Origin: Photobacterium sp. DA100
Lineage (GTDB): Bacteria > Pseudomonadota > Gammaproteobacteria > Enterobacterales > Vibrionaceae
Direction of reading: 5' to 3'
DNA: 64,000 bases
Assembly (NCBI RefSeq): GCF_029223585.1
Contig: NZ_CP119423.1
Coordinates: 2,046,001-2,110,000 of the forward strand
The first letter of the stretch is position 1. The number at the start of each line of letters is the position of its first letter. Below, in pieces: positions 44,195 to 53,470 of the stretch. The notes under the pieces were generated by a model. That model was not told the origin of the DNA. It was given only the letters and a program-made list of their open reading frames with translations, and made no database searches. Both the position numbers and the translations under genes were made by a program.

Positions 44195-44473
44195 AAAGCA
44201 TCTCAACATGAAGGCTTGACCCATCACAAGTTCTCGCGCTGGACTTGTGATTAAAAGAGCCGCCTGTTGACGAGCCTTCTTCCACCTTCCCTCTATACAA
44301 TCTTTTTTGTATATGCAAACTTGCCCTAACCCCATCTTCTTTATTTTTGTGTTTCCTCTAAAAAATACATTAAGTCGATACTCAATAAATTACAGTGCAA
44401 TTACTATGGACTGGTGGTATGGCTTTTAGCCTGCCACTATCTGTAAGTTATAAATAGAGGTATTGGAAACAGT

Positions 44474-44689
44474 ATGCAGGATCTGCCAACTTGCTCTCAG
44501 TGCGGCCAAGATGAAGAGTTTCTGGTTACAGAAACGGGGGGCTATGTGTGTATCTGCGGCCACCGATTCGAAATGATGGCGCTTGATACAAATAATGATG
44601 AAACCCAACCTTTTACCTATCAGGAAGATAAACATTCCTCTGGTAAAGTGCCATATCAACACAACTCCTCTTGCTCCCTCCTTCATTAA
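44474..44689 (+). CDS. Small zinc-ribbon-like protein
   Basis: A 71-residue protein. CSQCG near residue 7 and CICGH near residue 27, separated by about 20 residues, form a plausible zinc ribbon (CxxC...CxC plus His); the rest is polar and probably disordered. GGA lies about ten bases before the ATG, and an intrinsic terminator follows, supporting a real gene. No family recognised. Confidence 0.5.
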   Translation: MQDLPTCSQCGQDEEFLVTETGGYVCICGHRFEMMALDTNNDETQPFTYQEDKHSSGKVPYQHNSSCSLLH

Positions 44690-44719
44690 CACACGCTGTT
44701 AAATTGCACTTAACTGGTT

Positions 44720-44745
44720 AAAACCGCTTTTACAGAGCGGTTTTT
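44720..44745 (+). terminator. Intrinsic terminator after the zinc-ribbon gene
   Basis: AAAACCGCT / AGCGGTTTTT with a 7-base loop and T5. Confidence 0.8.
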
Positions 44746-45027
44746 GATTAACTTAATCATGAAATAATATTCATCAATCCATTCAAAAAGCTTTACAGCC
44801 ATTCTCAAATGTTAAGAATAATCGAAATTCAACCAACATCCAGCGGTTAAATATTCTGCATTTTTTGGTTAACGCAGAGTAAAAAACAAAAATATCATCA
44901 ATTGAACACCATTCAGTTGACACCCTTCCAAAATCTCACAACACCAAGATAAAATACTGAAATTAAATAACCAATTAAACAGAATGAAGTACTGCAAGCC
45001 AAATCCTCACAATTCTCATTCATAAAG

Positions 45028-45043
45028 CGTGACATATATCACA
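45028..45043. promoter_or_regulatory. CRP-type site upstream of the AGCS symporter
   Basis: CGTGACATATATCACA matches nine of the ten specific bases of the CRP consensus TGTGA-N6-TCACA. Confidence 0.65.
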
Positions 45044-45116
45044 CTGAAACAGGCAAATTTCGTGCTAACTTACAGCCCCGTCTACAGATGAAACACCTGA
45101 TTCTATGTTTCACAAT

Positions 45117-45136
45117 TGTAACTTCAACAAGTTACA
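45117..45136. promoter_or_regulatory. Perfect dyad in the AGCS leader
   Basis: TGTAACTT-CAAC-AAGTTACA is an 8-bp inverted repeat with a 4-base loop. It recalls TyrR boxes (TGTAAA-N6-TTTACA) but does not match exactly. Operator or leader hairpin. Confidence 0.4.
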
Positions 45137-45266
45137 CATGGCTGGATCTAACCAGCAAATAACAAATATAAATTCAGAATCATATTCATGAACTGTCATG
45201 TAAATGGACGTTTCAGTTTGCTTAACCAACCGCTAATTGGTTGAGTGTCATATACAGGAAATTAGT

Positions 45267-46754
45267 ATGAGTGTTACAAACGAAACTTGGTTGACCTCGC
45301 TGAACGATGGTTTAGAAACTATCATCGGCGCAATTAACGGTGTACTTTGGGGCCAACTCCTTGTTTACCTACTGGTAGCAGTCGGTATTTACTTCACTTT
45401 ACGTCTCGGCTTTATCCAAATTCGCCAATTCCGCCATTCTGTTGATGTCCTTAAAAGCGGTAAAGATGTTGATAACGGTATCAGCTCTTACCAAGTGTTC
45501 TGTACATCAATGGCAGCCCGTGTAGGTACTGGTAACATGGCTGGTGTCGCCGTTGCTCTGACAGTCGGTGGCCCAGGTGCTATCTTCTGGATGTGGCTGA
45601 TTGCCCTATTCGGTATGTCTACAGCCTTCATCGAGTCAACACTGGCACAGATCTACAAGACTAAAGATATCGATGGCCAATACCGTGGTGGCCCTGCCTA
45701 CTACATGGAGAAAGGCCTGGGTATGCGCTGGATGGGTTCACTGTTCTCTGTGTTCCTGATCATTGCATTCGGTCTTGTCTTCAACGCCGTTCAGGCAAAC
45801 ACTATCACCGATGCGCTAAGCCACTCTTTCGGCTTGGACGAAACCATGATGGGTATTGTGATTGTTGCTTTCTCTGGCTTCTTCATCATGGGTGGCCTGC
45901 GTAAGATTGCAGCGGCTTCGGCGAAGATTGTTCCAGTTATGGCAATTGGCTACCTAGCAATCGCACTCATCATCGTGATCATGAACATCACTGAGCTTCC
46001 AGCTGTTCTAGCGCTAATCGTTAAGAGCGCATTTGGCTGGCAGGAAGCAGCAGCCGGTGGTGTGGCTTACACCATTGCTCAGGCAATGCAAAGCGGTATC
46101 GCACGTGGTCTTTTCTCGAACGAAGCAGGTATGGGCTCTGCAGCTAACGTCGCAGCAAGTGCTACGCCAAACCCGAACCACCCAGCGTCACAAGGTTTCG
46201 TTCAGATGCTAGGTGTGTTCGTTGATACTATCGTTATCTGTTCAGCATCTGCAGCAATGATTATGCTAAGCGGTGTGATGGATCAGCCAAACGCAGCAAC
46301 CGGTATCAGCCTGCTTCAGCAAGCCCTGACCAACGAGCTTGGTAGCTGGACAACCTACTTCATGGCTGCAGCGATTCTACTGTTCTGTTTCTCGTCTATC
46401 ATCGCGAACTACAGCTACGCTGAAACTAACGTTATGTTCCTGAACGGTAACACCAAGAAAGGCCTATTCGCCTTCCGCGTATGTGTACTTATCATGGTAA
46501 TGTTCGGCTCTGTTGCTTCACTACCAGTTGTTTGGAACCTGGCCGATGCCTCAATGGGTATGATGGCGCTGATCAACATCGTTGCTCTAGTTATGCTGTC
46601 TAAGCTGGCAATCAAGGTTATCAAGGACTACGAGACACAGCTGAAGGCTGGTAAGACACCTGAATTCGACCGCTCTAAGTTCCCTGAGCTGGACGATCTA
46701 GACGGCGCATGGCACCCAGAAGGCACTGAGCCTGTGGCTGCTACCAGCAAGTAA
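45267..46754 (+). CDS. Sodium:alanine/glycine symporter (AGCS family)
   Basis: A 495-residue inner-membrane protein with about ten hydrophobic segments. AGCS signatures are TSMAARVGTGNMAGVAVALTVGGPGAIFWMW, FSNEAGMGSAANVAASA and GGPAYYMEKGLG. It imports alanine or glycine with sodium. ATG at 45267 has AGGA upstream; a longer ORF starts with TTG at 45237. Strong codon bias suggests high expression. CRP-type control is likely. Confidence 0.92.
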   Translation: MSVTNETWLTSLNDGLETIIGAINGVLWGQLLVYLLVAVGIYFTLRLGFIQIRQFRHSVDVLKSGKDVDNGISSYQVFCTSMAARVGTGNMAGVAVALTVGGPGAIFWMWLIALFGMSTAFIESTLAQIYKTKDIDGQYRGGPAYYMEKGLGMRWMGSLFSVFLIIAFGLVFNAVQANTITDALSHSFGLDETMMGIVIVAFSGFFIMGGLRKIAAASAKIVPVMAIGYLAIALIIVIMNITELPAVLALIVKSAFGWQEAAAGGVAYTIAQAMQSGIARGLFSNEAGMGSAANVAASATPNPNHPASQGFVQMLGVFVDTIVICSASAAMIMLSGVMDQPNAATGISLLQQALTNELGSWTTYFMAAAILLFCFSSIIANYSYAETNVMFLNGNTKKGLFAFRVCVLIMVMFGSVASLPVVWNLADASMGMMALINIVALVMLSKLAIKVIKDYETQLKAGKTPEFDRSKFPELDDLDGAWHPEGTEPVAATSK

Positions 46755-46775
46755 TTCTATCTTAGAATCAAAAAC

Positions 46776-46810
46776 AAAGAGCCAGCGTTCAGAAACGCTG
46801 GCTCTTTTCT
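46776..46810. terminator. Intrinsic terminator between symporter and peptidase T
   Basis: A 14-bp stem AAAGAGCCAGCGTT / AACGCTGGCTCTTT with a 4-base loop between convergent genes. Confidence 0.9.
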
Positions 46811-46849
46811 TTTATCGGATAGCTAAGTCTGTGGTCCCCCACCTTGAGC

Positions 46850-48091
46850 TTACTTGGCAAACCTCTCGGCCGTAATGCGGATCACATCCACCACGACATC
46901 ACTCGCCGCCTGCAATGAATTCACCGGCAAATATTCGTAGATCGAATGGAAGTTGTGCGCACCAGTAAAGATATTCGGGCATGGGAGGCCTTTTTGCGAT
47001 AGCACCGCCCCATCATAGCCCCCTCGCATTGGAATCGCCCTCATCTCGATACCGTTGCGCTGATAGGCCTCTTTAGCGATATCGATAGGGAAGCCAGCCT
47101 CTCCCTCCAAACTATTGGCTACGTTCTCGTAACGGTCAGACAGCTCGATATCGATACGCCCCTCTCCCCATAGCGCTTGGCAGCTATCGGCAAGTTGCTG
47201 CAAGAAGGCCATACGATCCGCATAACCCTGCTGACTAAAGTCACGAATGTCCATCTTCAGCACTGTCTTAGCACTGTTACCTGCCATTTCTTTCACCCAA
47301 TAATACCCTTCTCGTCCTTCGGTATACTCAGGTGCCTCGCCCGCAGGCAGCATGGCGATGAACTTATGCGCCATCAACAGCGAGTTCTTGAGCTTACCTT
47401 TCGCTGACATCGGGTGGGCAGATTGACCGGTGAAGGTTACAACCGCATTGCCGGCATTCCAGTTTTCATGGACAAACTCGCCAATACCGCAACAGTCGAG
47501 GGTATAGCCAAAGTCAGCGCCGAAGCTTTCCACATCAAACGCCTTGGCACCACGCAACCCTTGCTCTTCATCAGGCAAAAACGCCACTTTCACCGAGCCG
47601 TGCTCGATCTCTGGATTGGCTTTCAATACTTGAAGCGCATGCATAATCGCTGCAATGGCTGCTTTATCATCAGCGCCCAGCAAACTGGTTCCATCCGTCA
47701 CAATGATTTCCTGCCCTTGATATTGGGCGATTTCCGGAAACTCTGCCTCCTTGAGCACAATATCCAATGCAGGGTTCAACACAATGTCGCCCCCCTGGTA
47801 GGACACAATATTGGCCTTGGTGTCACTGGTTTGTTCGGCACTGGTATCGAGATGGGCAAAGAAAGAAACCGTTGGCAGATCTTTATTGGTATTTGCCGGC
47901 AGCGTAGCGGTGAGAATCGCCGTATCGCGCAACACGATATCTTCCAGACCAAGCCCTGCTAGTTCGGTCTTGATCAGCGTTGCCAATTCCATCTGTCCCG
48001 GAGAGGAAGGCATGATACCAGCGGCACCTTTCTCACGACTTGTTGTGGTATTGATACGGGTATAATTGATAAATCTTTCGACAATATTCAT
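46850..48091 (-). CDS. pepT: Peptidase T (tripeptide aminopeptidase)
   Basis: A 413-residue M20 zinc peptidase, the normal length of PepT. Metal-site segments are FFAHLDTSA, TSLLGADDKAAIA, LPDEEQGLRGA and the family's YTLDCCGIGEF. It removes N-terminal residues from tripeptides in the cytoplasm. ATG at 48091 is chosen because MNIVERFINYTRINTTT is the usual N-terminus; the ORF runs further upstream. It follows the DcuC-type gene by 77 bp across a strong hairpin. Confidence 0.95.
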   Translation of the reverse strand: MNIVERFINYTRINTTTSREKGAAGIMPSSPGQMELATLIKTELAGLGLEDIVLRDTAILTATLPANTNKDLPTVSFFAHLDTSAEQTSDTKANIVSYQGGDIVLNPALDIVLKEAEFPEIAQYQGQEIIVTDGTSLLGADDKAAIAAIMHALQVLKANPEIEHGSVKVAFLPDEEQGLRGAKAFDVESFGADFGYTLDCCGIGEFVHENWNAGNAVVTFTGQSAHPMSAKGKLKNSLLMAHKFIAMLPAGEAPEYTEGREGYYWVKEMAGNSAKTVLKMDIRDFSQQGYADRMAFLQQLADSCQALWGEGRIDIELSDRYENVANSLEGEAGFPIDIAKEAYQRNGIEMRAIPMRGGYDGAVLSQKGLPCPNIFTGAHNFHSIYEYLPVNSLQAASDVVVDVIRITAERFAK

Positions 48092-48115
48092 TTTCAGCTC
48101 CGTTCTGAATCGACA

Positions 48116-48142
48116 ATACGGCAGAGGTTCACTCTGCCGTAT
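48116..48142 (-). other. Intercistronic hairpin between dcuC-type and pepT genes
   Basis: ATACGGCAGAG / CTCTGCCGTAT form a perfect 11-bp stem with a 5-base loop. No T-run follows on the minus strand, so it is more likely an RNA-stabilising or processing element than a terminator. Confidence 0.5.
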
Positions 48143-48168
48143 GATTGTTATTCTTTTATGCTTATTGC

Positions 48169-49530
48169 TTACACAATCACTTGGGAGCAAATCATCACGG
48201 TAAGCAGGCCACCAAGCATTGGGATTGCTGTTCGCTTGGCCAGTTCAATCGGCGACACATTGGCAACAGCCGCACAGGCAATAACCACCCCGGCTACCGG
48301 TGAAGCTGAACGCATCAAGCCTGCTGACAACTGCATCGGAAGCGCGACATGCGCTGCAGCCGTACCCACCTGAGAAGCAACATCTGGTGCAAGGTTTGAG
48401 AAGCTAAAGAATGCCGCATTACCCGAGCCAGAAAGCATGGTGATAGTGATGATAATACCCACCAGCATCACAACCATGGCTGAATAGCCAAGACCCAGGT
48501 TAGCCGCAGAGTTAAGCAGCAGGTCGATAAAACCAATTGCGCTTAGGCCAACCACGAACACTTGCGCGGCAATAATCAGGGTTACTACACCCGCAAACAC
48601 ACCGCCCATGCCTTCCAGGTACACTTTCAGTGATGCCGCCACCGTTTTACCGTCTCGGGTATAGATGAAGTCACACACCATAGAAACAAACAAGGCAATG
48701 AACATCGCGGTGACCACATCCATCTTGATCGACGTAATGGCGAACTTACTGAAGGTCAACAGCAACATCAAAGGCAGGACAGGCAGGATAGCGAACCATT
48801 TTGGCGCTTCACGCTGCTCTTTAGAATCCAGGTTGAACTCATGGGTCACACCGTTTTCCTGATCCTTGCGGTCAAAGTAACGCTGACAGAAGAAGTGGAG
48901 CACAGCAATCACCGCCATGGCTGCCAGCGATACCGGTAGCTGGTAGCTCGCAAAGTAAGTGGCAACATCAATACCTGACACTTCTGCCGCTTTATTCGCC
49001 GCTGATGACGCAGGGCCAAGATCCAAACAGCCCGTGGTCGCGACAACAGCCGCCGCGGCCGCTGGGTTACAACCGACACCGACCAAAACCGGGTACATGG
49101 CCACCAATAGCAATAGCGCTAACCCTGTAGCACTTGGAATAAAGATATTAATCAGCTGGCCAATAATATAGGCCATCGCCAATACCACATATGGGTTTTT
49201 GACATAAGACAGCGGTTTGGTCGCGATTTGCACCATGGCATTGGCCGCCCCAATGTGTCCCATATATTTAGAGAAGCCACCAACAGCCATGATGATCAGA
49301 CCCAGCTTGGCCAGCGTGGTCGATGAAATCACTTTGATCACTTCAAAAAAGTCGACAATAACCGAACCAGTATGTGCCCCGCCCTTTGGCATGAAATCGG
49401 TGTTACCGCTTATCACCCCTAGAGCAATCATTAGCAAGCCGGCCAAAAACAAGACAGCCTGTGTATTATATTTTTTGACGATAAAATATCCCACACCAAA
49501 TATGGATGGAAGAGCAAGGTATGTAATCAT
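48169..49530 (-). CDS. DcuC-family C4-dicarboxylate (or related) carrier
   Basis: A 453-residue inner-membrane protein with about twelve hydrophobic segments and DcuC-family text: MPKGGAHTGSVIVDFFEVIK, NIFIPSATGLALLL, GCLDLGPASSAANKAAEV and SGSGNAAFFSFSNLAPD. The classical member exports succinate in anaerobic growth, but many relatives sit next to peptidases and may carry peptides or amino acids; the pepT neighbour fits that. The RpiR regulator upstream on the same strand may control it. Confidence 0.85.
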   Translation of the reverse strand: MITYLALPSIFGVGYFIVKKYNTQAVLFLAGLLMIALGVISGNTDFMPKGGAHTGSVIVDFFEVIKVISSTTLAKLGLIIMAVGGFSKYMGHIGAANAMVQIATKPLSYVKNPYVVLAMAYIIGQLINIFIPSATGLALLLLVAMYPVLVGVGCNPAAAAAVVATTGCLDLGPASSAANKAAEVSGIDVATYFASYQLPVSLAAMAVIAVLHFFCQRYFDRKDQENGVTHEFNLDSKEQREAPKWFAILPVLPLMLLLTFSKFAITSIKMDVVTAMFIALFVSMVCDFIYTRDGKTVAASLKVYLEGMGGVFAGVVTLIIAAQVFVVGLSAIGFIDLLLNSAANLGLGYSAMVVMLVGIIITITMLSGSGNAAFFSFSNLAPDVASQVGTAAAHVALPMQLSAGLMRSASPVAGVVIACAAVANVSPIELAKRTAIPMLGGLLTVMICSQVIV

Positions 49531-49713
49531 TTATAACCCCTTCAATAGAGAAGCAATGGAATTGTATTTATTTCACAAATGGTTTTAATTTTATAAACAC
49601 AACAGCGCAACAACGGATTAGCTCGGCTCCCTGCAGGGATATATACCCACAACAAGAAGTAACGCGTAGCCTGCACTGCTGAATTAATTAAAATATTTTA
49701 AAGTGGAGAGTTG

Positions 49714-50574
49714 TTAGCTTTTAAATACACTGAACTCGTCGAATAATCCTTCTATTCGTTTAAATCGATTATCTTTTTCTTGATGCAGAGAAAGACCTTT
49801 AATAAACGCCTCAATCAATGCAAAGCCCGCAGCCCGATTATTGAAGAACCCCCTCCCTGCACTTTCAACAATAAACTGTACATCGCAATATGACACGAAC
49901 GGGTTTACCGGTTGATCCGTCACCAATATGTTATGCCCACCGCACTCATGGAACCACCTCACCAGCTTGATCGTAATCGAGGAATAACGGTGGTATGAAA
50001 TCGCTAACAGCACATCATCTTTACTCACATCGACCAATTGATGCGGCAGTGTTGAGATATCCGCTTTCAACAGCACCACATCTTTACGTAAGTATCTCGC
50101 CAATAAGTAGAAATATGTCGCCAGTGCTTCTGATGAGGCACTTCCCATGACATAGAGCTTGCCTGTTGTATGGCGCATCAGTTTCATGGCTGATTTAAAG
50201 TCTTGCTCCGATAATCCATTGAATGTCTTATCAACATTATCTATTGTTTCTTGATAATGGTTCGCAAGCAGACCTTCTATCGTATCCTGTGATGGTTCAT
50301 GGGTATGATATTCATAGCGCTCGATAGGCGTTGTTAACGTCTGCGCCAAGTCATCAGAGACTTCTTTTTTAAATTGAATAAAACCGCTAAATCCTAACCG
50401 TTGCAGAAAGCGCCCTAATGTCGCCTTGCCTACCCCAATTTGTTTGCAGAGTTCATCGATTTTTGCAAACGGCAACATGGTGTAGTGGTCCATAAAATAT
50501 GCCGCAATTCGTTTTTCTGCAGCTGTATATGAATCAAATTTATTGACCGCACTGATAAACTCTTGCTTATTCAT
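49714..50574 (-). CDS. MurR/RpiR-family transcriptional regulator
   Basis: A 286-residue protein with an N-terminal RpiR helix-turn-helix (about 1-75: TAAEKRIAAYFMDHYTMLPFAKIDELCKQIGVGKATLGRFLQRLGFSGF) and a C-terminal SIS sugar-phosphate-binding domain (about 120-260: KLYVMGSASSEALATYF, LLAISYHRYSSITIKLVRW). These proteins usually respond to phosphosugars. Several GGGAAA/TTTCCC dyads lie upstream (50603-50899). It precedes the dcuC-type/pepT genes on the same strand, 183 bp away. Confidence 0.88.
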   Translation of the reverse strand: MNKQEFISAVNKFDSYTAAEKRIAAYFMDHYTMLPFAKIDELCKQIGVGKATLGRFLQRLGFSGFIQFKKEVSDDLAQTLTTPIERYEYHTHEPSQDTIEGLLANHYQETIDNVDKTFNGLSEQDFKSAMKLMRHTTGKLYVMGSASSEALATYFYLLARYLRKDVVLLKADISTLPHQLVDVSKDDVLLAISYHRYSSITIKLVRWFHECGGHNILVTDQPVNPFVSYCDVQFIVESAGRGFFNNRAAGFALIEAFIKGLSLHQEKDNRFKRIEGLFDEFSVFKS

Positions 50575-50602
50575 GGGTTTTATTTCCCGTGATTCTCTTT
50601 AT

Positions 50603-50619
50603 GTGGGAAATTTTTCCAC
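50603..50619. promoter_or_regulatory. GGGAAA/TTTCCC-type dyad 1
   Basis: GTGGGAAATTTTTCCAC, 30 bp before the RpiR start codon; probable autoregulatory operator. Confidence 0.45.
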
Positions 50620-50638
50620 TCAGACGAAAAATAGGCAA

Positions 50639-50655
50639 GGGAATACGATTTTCCC
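50639..50655. promoter_or_regulatory. GGGAA/TTCCC-type dyad 2
   Basis: GGGAATACGATTTTCCC, 20 bp beyond dyad 1; the same arms with a 7-base spacer. Confidence 0.4.
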
Positions 50656-50659
50656 AGCA

Positions 50660-51239
50660 TAATTTTGTGATCACCCGCTTAAGCAATACACGTCATCATC
50701 AAGCTTTAAACCTTTCTTGATTATCCCATCACAAAAAGTTAACAGCCAATGCTTATAGAGAATGTCATTTGGGCCCCAGCATAATGCTATTTTCTTATTT
50801 CTTTTGAAACACAATAAGGAGCATTTAAAATACAGGTTATATTTTGAGTTAAATCAATTTAGATAATATGGGGAATTTTATTCACGGGATATTTTTCCCA
50901 ATGCGGCCACCATGGTCAATTAAGCAACGCCATATTGCTCACATAAGCAGCAGCGCAATTTTCAGTACACTTCGTTACAAGTTTATACATCACCAAACAA
51001 AGCCAGATTTTTCGCCCCCTGTCCTTTACATTCAATAACCTGCAATCATCTAGCAAACGATAAGCACAAACGTTTGCTCTGGATTGAAAAACTGAGAAAT
51101 TATGTCTCCGTTTTGTAATTGCCCCTCTGTTTTATCTCGTATATAGTTCGCAAGCCTTGCTTATTTAAGGCTTTTCTCAGGGATAAATCGCCACTCACTC
51201 CGATTTATCATCAACAGATAATTATAAATAGGTTGTCTA
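50660..51239. other. Divergent intergenic region between rpiR-type and nucleotidase genes
   Basis: No ORF is supported. A third dyad GGGATATTTTTCCC lies at 50886-50899 with a related half-site (GGGGAA) just before it, and a PurR-like box at 51064-51079. Probable promoters of both flanking genes lie here. Confidence 0.45.
51064..51079. promoter_or_regulatory. PurR-like box before the 5'-nucleotidase
   Basis: GCACAAACGTTTGCTC agrees with the PurR palindrome ACGCAAACGTTTGCGT at 12 of 16 positions, including the whole CAAACGTTTG core. Purine control of a nucleotide-scavenging enzyme would make sense, but the outer bases are imperfect. Confidence 0.45.
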
Positions 51240-53225
51240 ATGAACTTTTCTAAGCCTCTTATTGCGCTTTCTGTCGCCGCTGCACTGGCCGGTTGTGCTC
51301 AGTCCACTGTCGAGACAGGAGATTCTTTTACCCTGACCGTCGCGCATATCAACGATACGCATTCAAATTTCGACCCAGTCAAATCGAGTTTCAAGGCCAA
51401 TGACACCCTAGTGTACAACGAGTTTGGTGGCTTCCCGCGATTACAGACCATGGCTGATGAATACAAGAAAGCAGCCGAAGATAATAACCAAAGCTTTCTT
51501 TTCCTTCACGGCGGTGACGCATGGCAAGGCAGTGCTTACTTCAAGTTAAACGAAGGTGCTATGAATGCCGAACTACTCAGCCGATTGGGGCTAGATGCAA
51601 TGGCTCTGGGCAATCACGAGTTTGACCTGAACAACACAAAGCTCAACCAGTTCATCAGTGACATTAACTTCCCAGTTCTTGCAGCTAATATCGACACCAG
51701 CAACGATCCAGACCTCAAAGATCAAACCAACCTCAAGCCTTACATTGTTTTCGCCTTCGACGGTAATCAGAAAACAAAAATCACCGACCTAGATAACCTA
51801 CCTGCAGACAAAGACCTTGTTGCGGTATTCGGTATCGCGCTAGACGACATGCCAAACATTGCACCTAACACGGGTAAGGTCGAATTCCACAACATGGTGG
51901 AATCCTCGCAGGCAACCGTTGACATGCTGCAAGCCAAAGGGATCAACAATATCATCGCGGTGACCCACATTGGTAACGCCGTTGATGTTGAGGTCGCCTC
52001 ACAAGTAAACGGTATCGACCTGATCGTTGGTGGCCACTCCCACACCCTACTGGGTGACTTCACCAACCTTGGCCACAACCACGGTGGCGAATACGCCCAA
52101 ATGGTTCAGAACCCGAATGGCCAAAGCCAAACCTGTGTAGTACAAGCAGGCCAGTATGCCCAAGCCATCGGTCAGCTAGACGTAACATTTGACGCTGACG
52201 GCCAAGTTACCAACTGTGCCGGCTTGAATGTACTTCTAAGTAACGATGAATACTTCCATTCCCCGATGCGTGAAGCTGGCAGTGAATTCAGCGCAACTGA
52301 AACAGCGTCTGTCGTTAGTTTCATCGAAGGTGAAGACAACATCACCATTACTGAAGAAGAAGCAGTAATGCGCCAAATCATCGACACTAAGTACAAGCCA
52401 GCTGTCGACGAAGCTTACGGTAAAGTGATTGCTCAAGTTCCAGAAGAAATCAACCATGAGCGTCGCCCTGGTGACGGAGGCACAGACGCGCACGGCTCTG
52501 ATGTTGCCCCTATCCTGGCCGCTGGCCAATACTACTGGGCTAACTCTCCGGAAGTGGTTGCTGTTACTGGCATGAAAGTTGACTTCTCGTTGATTGGGGC
52601 CGGTGGTATTCGCACCAACATCGAAGCAGGAGAATACCGTGAGGGTAATGTATCGCTAGAGCTACTCCCTTTCTCTAACTTCATGTCTGTTGTTCCGGTG
52701 AAAGGCAAGTACATCAAAGAGCTGATCGACGGTACTGTCACTGCGACACTACCTGAAGGCTCTCACGCAGGTAAGTTCCCATACGGCGGCCACATCCGTT
52801 ACCAGTACACCGAAACCACGCCTTACCAAAGCGGCAAACTGGATTACGTGGAAGTAATGACCGGCACCGCTGATGCGCCTATCTGGACACCAATTGAAGA
52901 CAACAAGACCTACAACGTCGCTATCAACAACTACAATGCAACGGGTAACGATGGCTGGACTCCGCTCTTTACTGCCCAGCAGAAGTCTTCAGGCCGTGTC
53001 GACCTTGCCTATGTCGATGGCAAGCTAACAGGCTTCAAAGTGAAAAACATCGTAGAGGCCGGCGGCCGATTCAAGGTGAACTACCAAGGCGAAGCGCCGA
53101 ACTGTAAGGCTGACAACGTCCGCTGCAATACCGATGCACAGGCTGTTATCGACTACATCGCTGACAACATGCCGACTCTTAAGCCGCTTGAGTACAATGT
53201 GGTGACATTGAATCGCGCAAACTAA
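51240..53225 (+). CDS. Lipoprotein 5'-nucleotidase/phosphoesterase (UshA/NutA type)
   Basis: A 661-residue precursor with lipobox LAGC at about residues 16-19. The metallophosphoesterase domain has VAHINDTHSNFD, LHGGDAWQGSAYF, LGNHEFDLN, VTHIGN and VGGHSHTLLG; the C-terminal nucleotide-binding domain has GAGGIRTNIEAG and INNYNATGNDGWTP. It should hydrolyse extracellular nucleotides to nucleosides at the cell surface or periplasm, as Vibrio NutA does. A PurR-like box lies upstream; terminator directly after. Confidence 0.92.
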   Translation: MNFSKPLIALSVAAALAGCAQSTVETGDSFTLTVAHINDTHSNFDPVKSSFKANDTLVYNEFGGFPRLQTMADEYKKAAEDNNQSFLFLHGGDAWQGSAYFKLNEGAMNAELLSRLGLDAMALGNHEFDLNNTKLNQFISDINFPVLAANIDTSNDPDLKDQTNLKPYIVFAFDGNQKTKITDLDNLPADKDLVAVFGIALDDMPNIAPNTGKVEFHNMVESSQATVDMLQAKGINNIIAVTHIGNAVDVEVASQVNGIDLIVGGHSHTLLGDFTNLGHNHGGEYAQMVQNPNGQSQTCVVQAGQYAQAIGQLDVTFDADGQVTNCAGLNVLLSNDEYFHSPMREAGSEFSATETASVVSFIEGEDNITITEEEAVMRQIIDTKYKPAVDEAYGKVIAQVPEEINHERRPGDGGTDAHGSDVAPILAAGQYYWANSPEVVAVTGMKVDFSLIGAGGIRTNIEAGEYREGNVSLELLPFSNFMSVVPVKGKYIKELIDGTVTATLPEGSHAGKFPYGGHIRYQYTETTPYQSGKLDYVEVMTGTADAPIWTPIEDNKTYNVAINNYNATGNDGWTPLFTAQQKSSGRVDLAYVDGKLTGFKVKNIVEAGGRFKVNYQGEAPNCKADNVRCNTDAQAVIDYIADNMPTLKPLEYNVVTLNRAN

Positions 53226-53261
53226 TATCAGTTAATTCACTATTACTGGTTAATACTAGAT

Positions 53262-53288
53262 GAAGGGCCTTAGGGCCCTTCTTTTTTG
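53262..53288 (+). terminator. Intrinsic terminator after the nucleotidase gene
   Basis: GAAGGGCC / GGCCCTTC with a tight 4-base loop and six T residues. Confidence 0.88.
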
Positions 53289-53470
53289 TCTCCCACACCA
53301 GAAGAAAAAATTTCATTTAAATAAATCAATTACAACAACAAGTTAAAACAAACCTGCTTGCTAAAAAATACGATTAAATATAATTGGCGCAATTTGGTAA
53401 GAATCACCAATAAACATTAAATATACTCCCCGGCGCAAACAATAACTTATTATTTTGTACAGGAAGCAAC

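Larger units (their letters stand above)
44746..45266 (+). promoter_or_regulatory. Long upstream region of the AGCS symporter
   Basis: About 520 bp without a gene. It contains a CRP-type site at 45028-45043, a TAACTT hexamer at 45065 placed as for a class II CRP promoter, and the dyad TGTAACTT-CAAC-AAGTTACA at 45117-45136 in the presumed leader. Glycine riboswitch motifs, known before such symporters in Vibrio, were looked for and not found. Confidence 0.5.

Noticed and set aside
44746-45266. Glycine riboswitch before the AGCS gene
   Set aside because: The conserved core motifs of the tandem aptamers were not found.
47414-47962. Plus-strand ORF of 182 codons inside pepT
   Set aside because: Antisense shadow of a fully conserved peptidase T.
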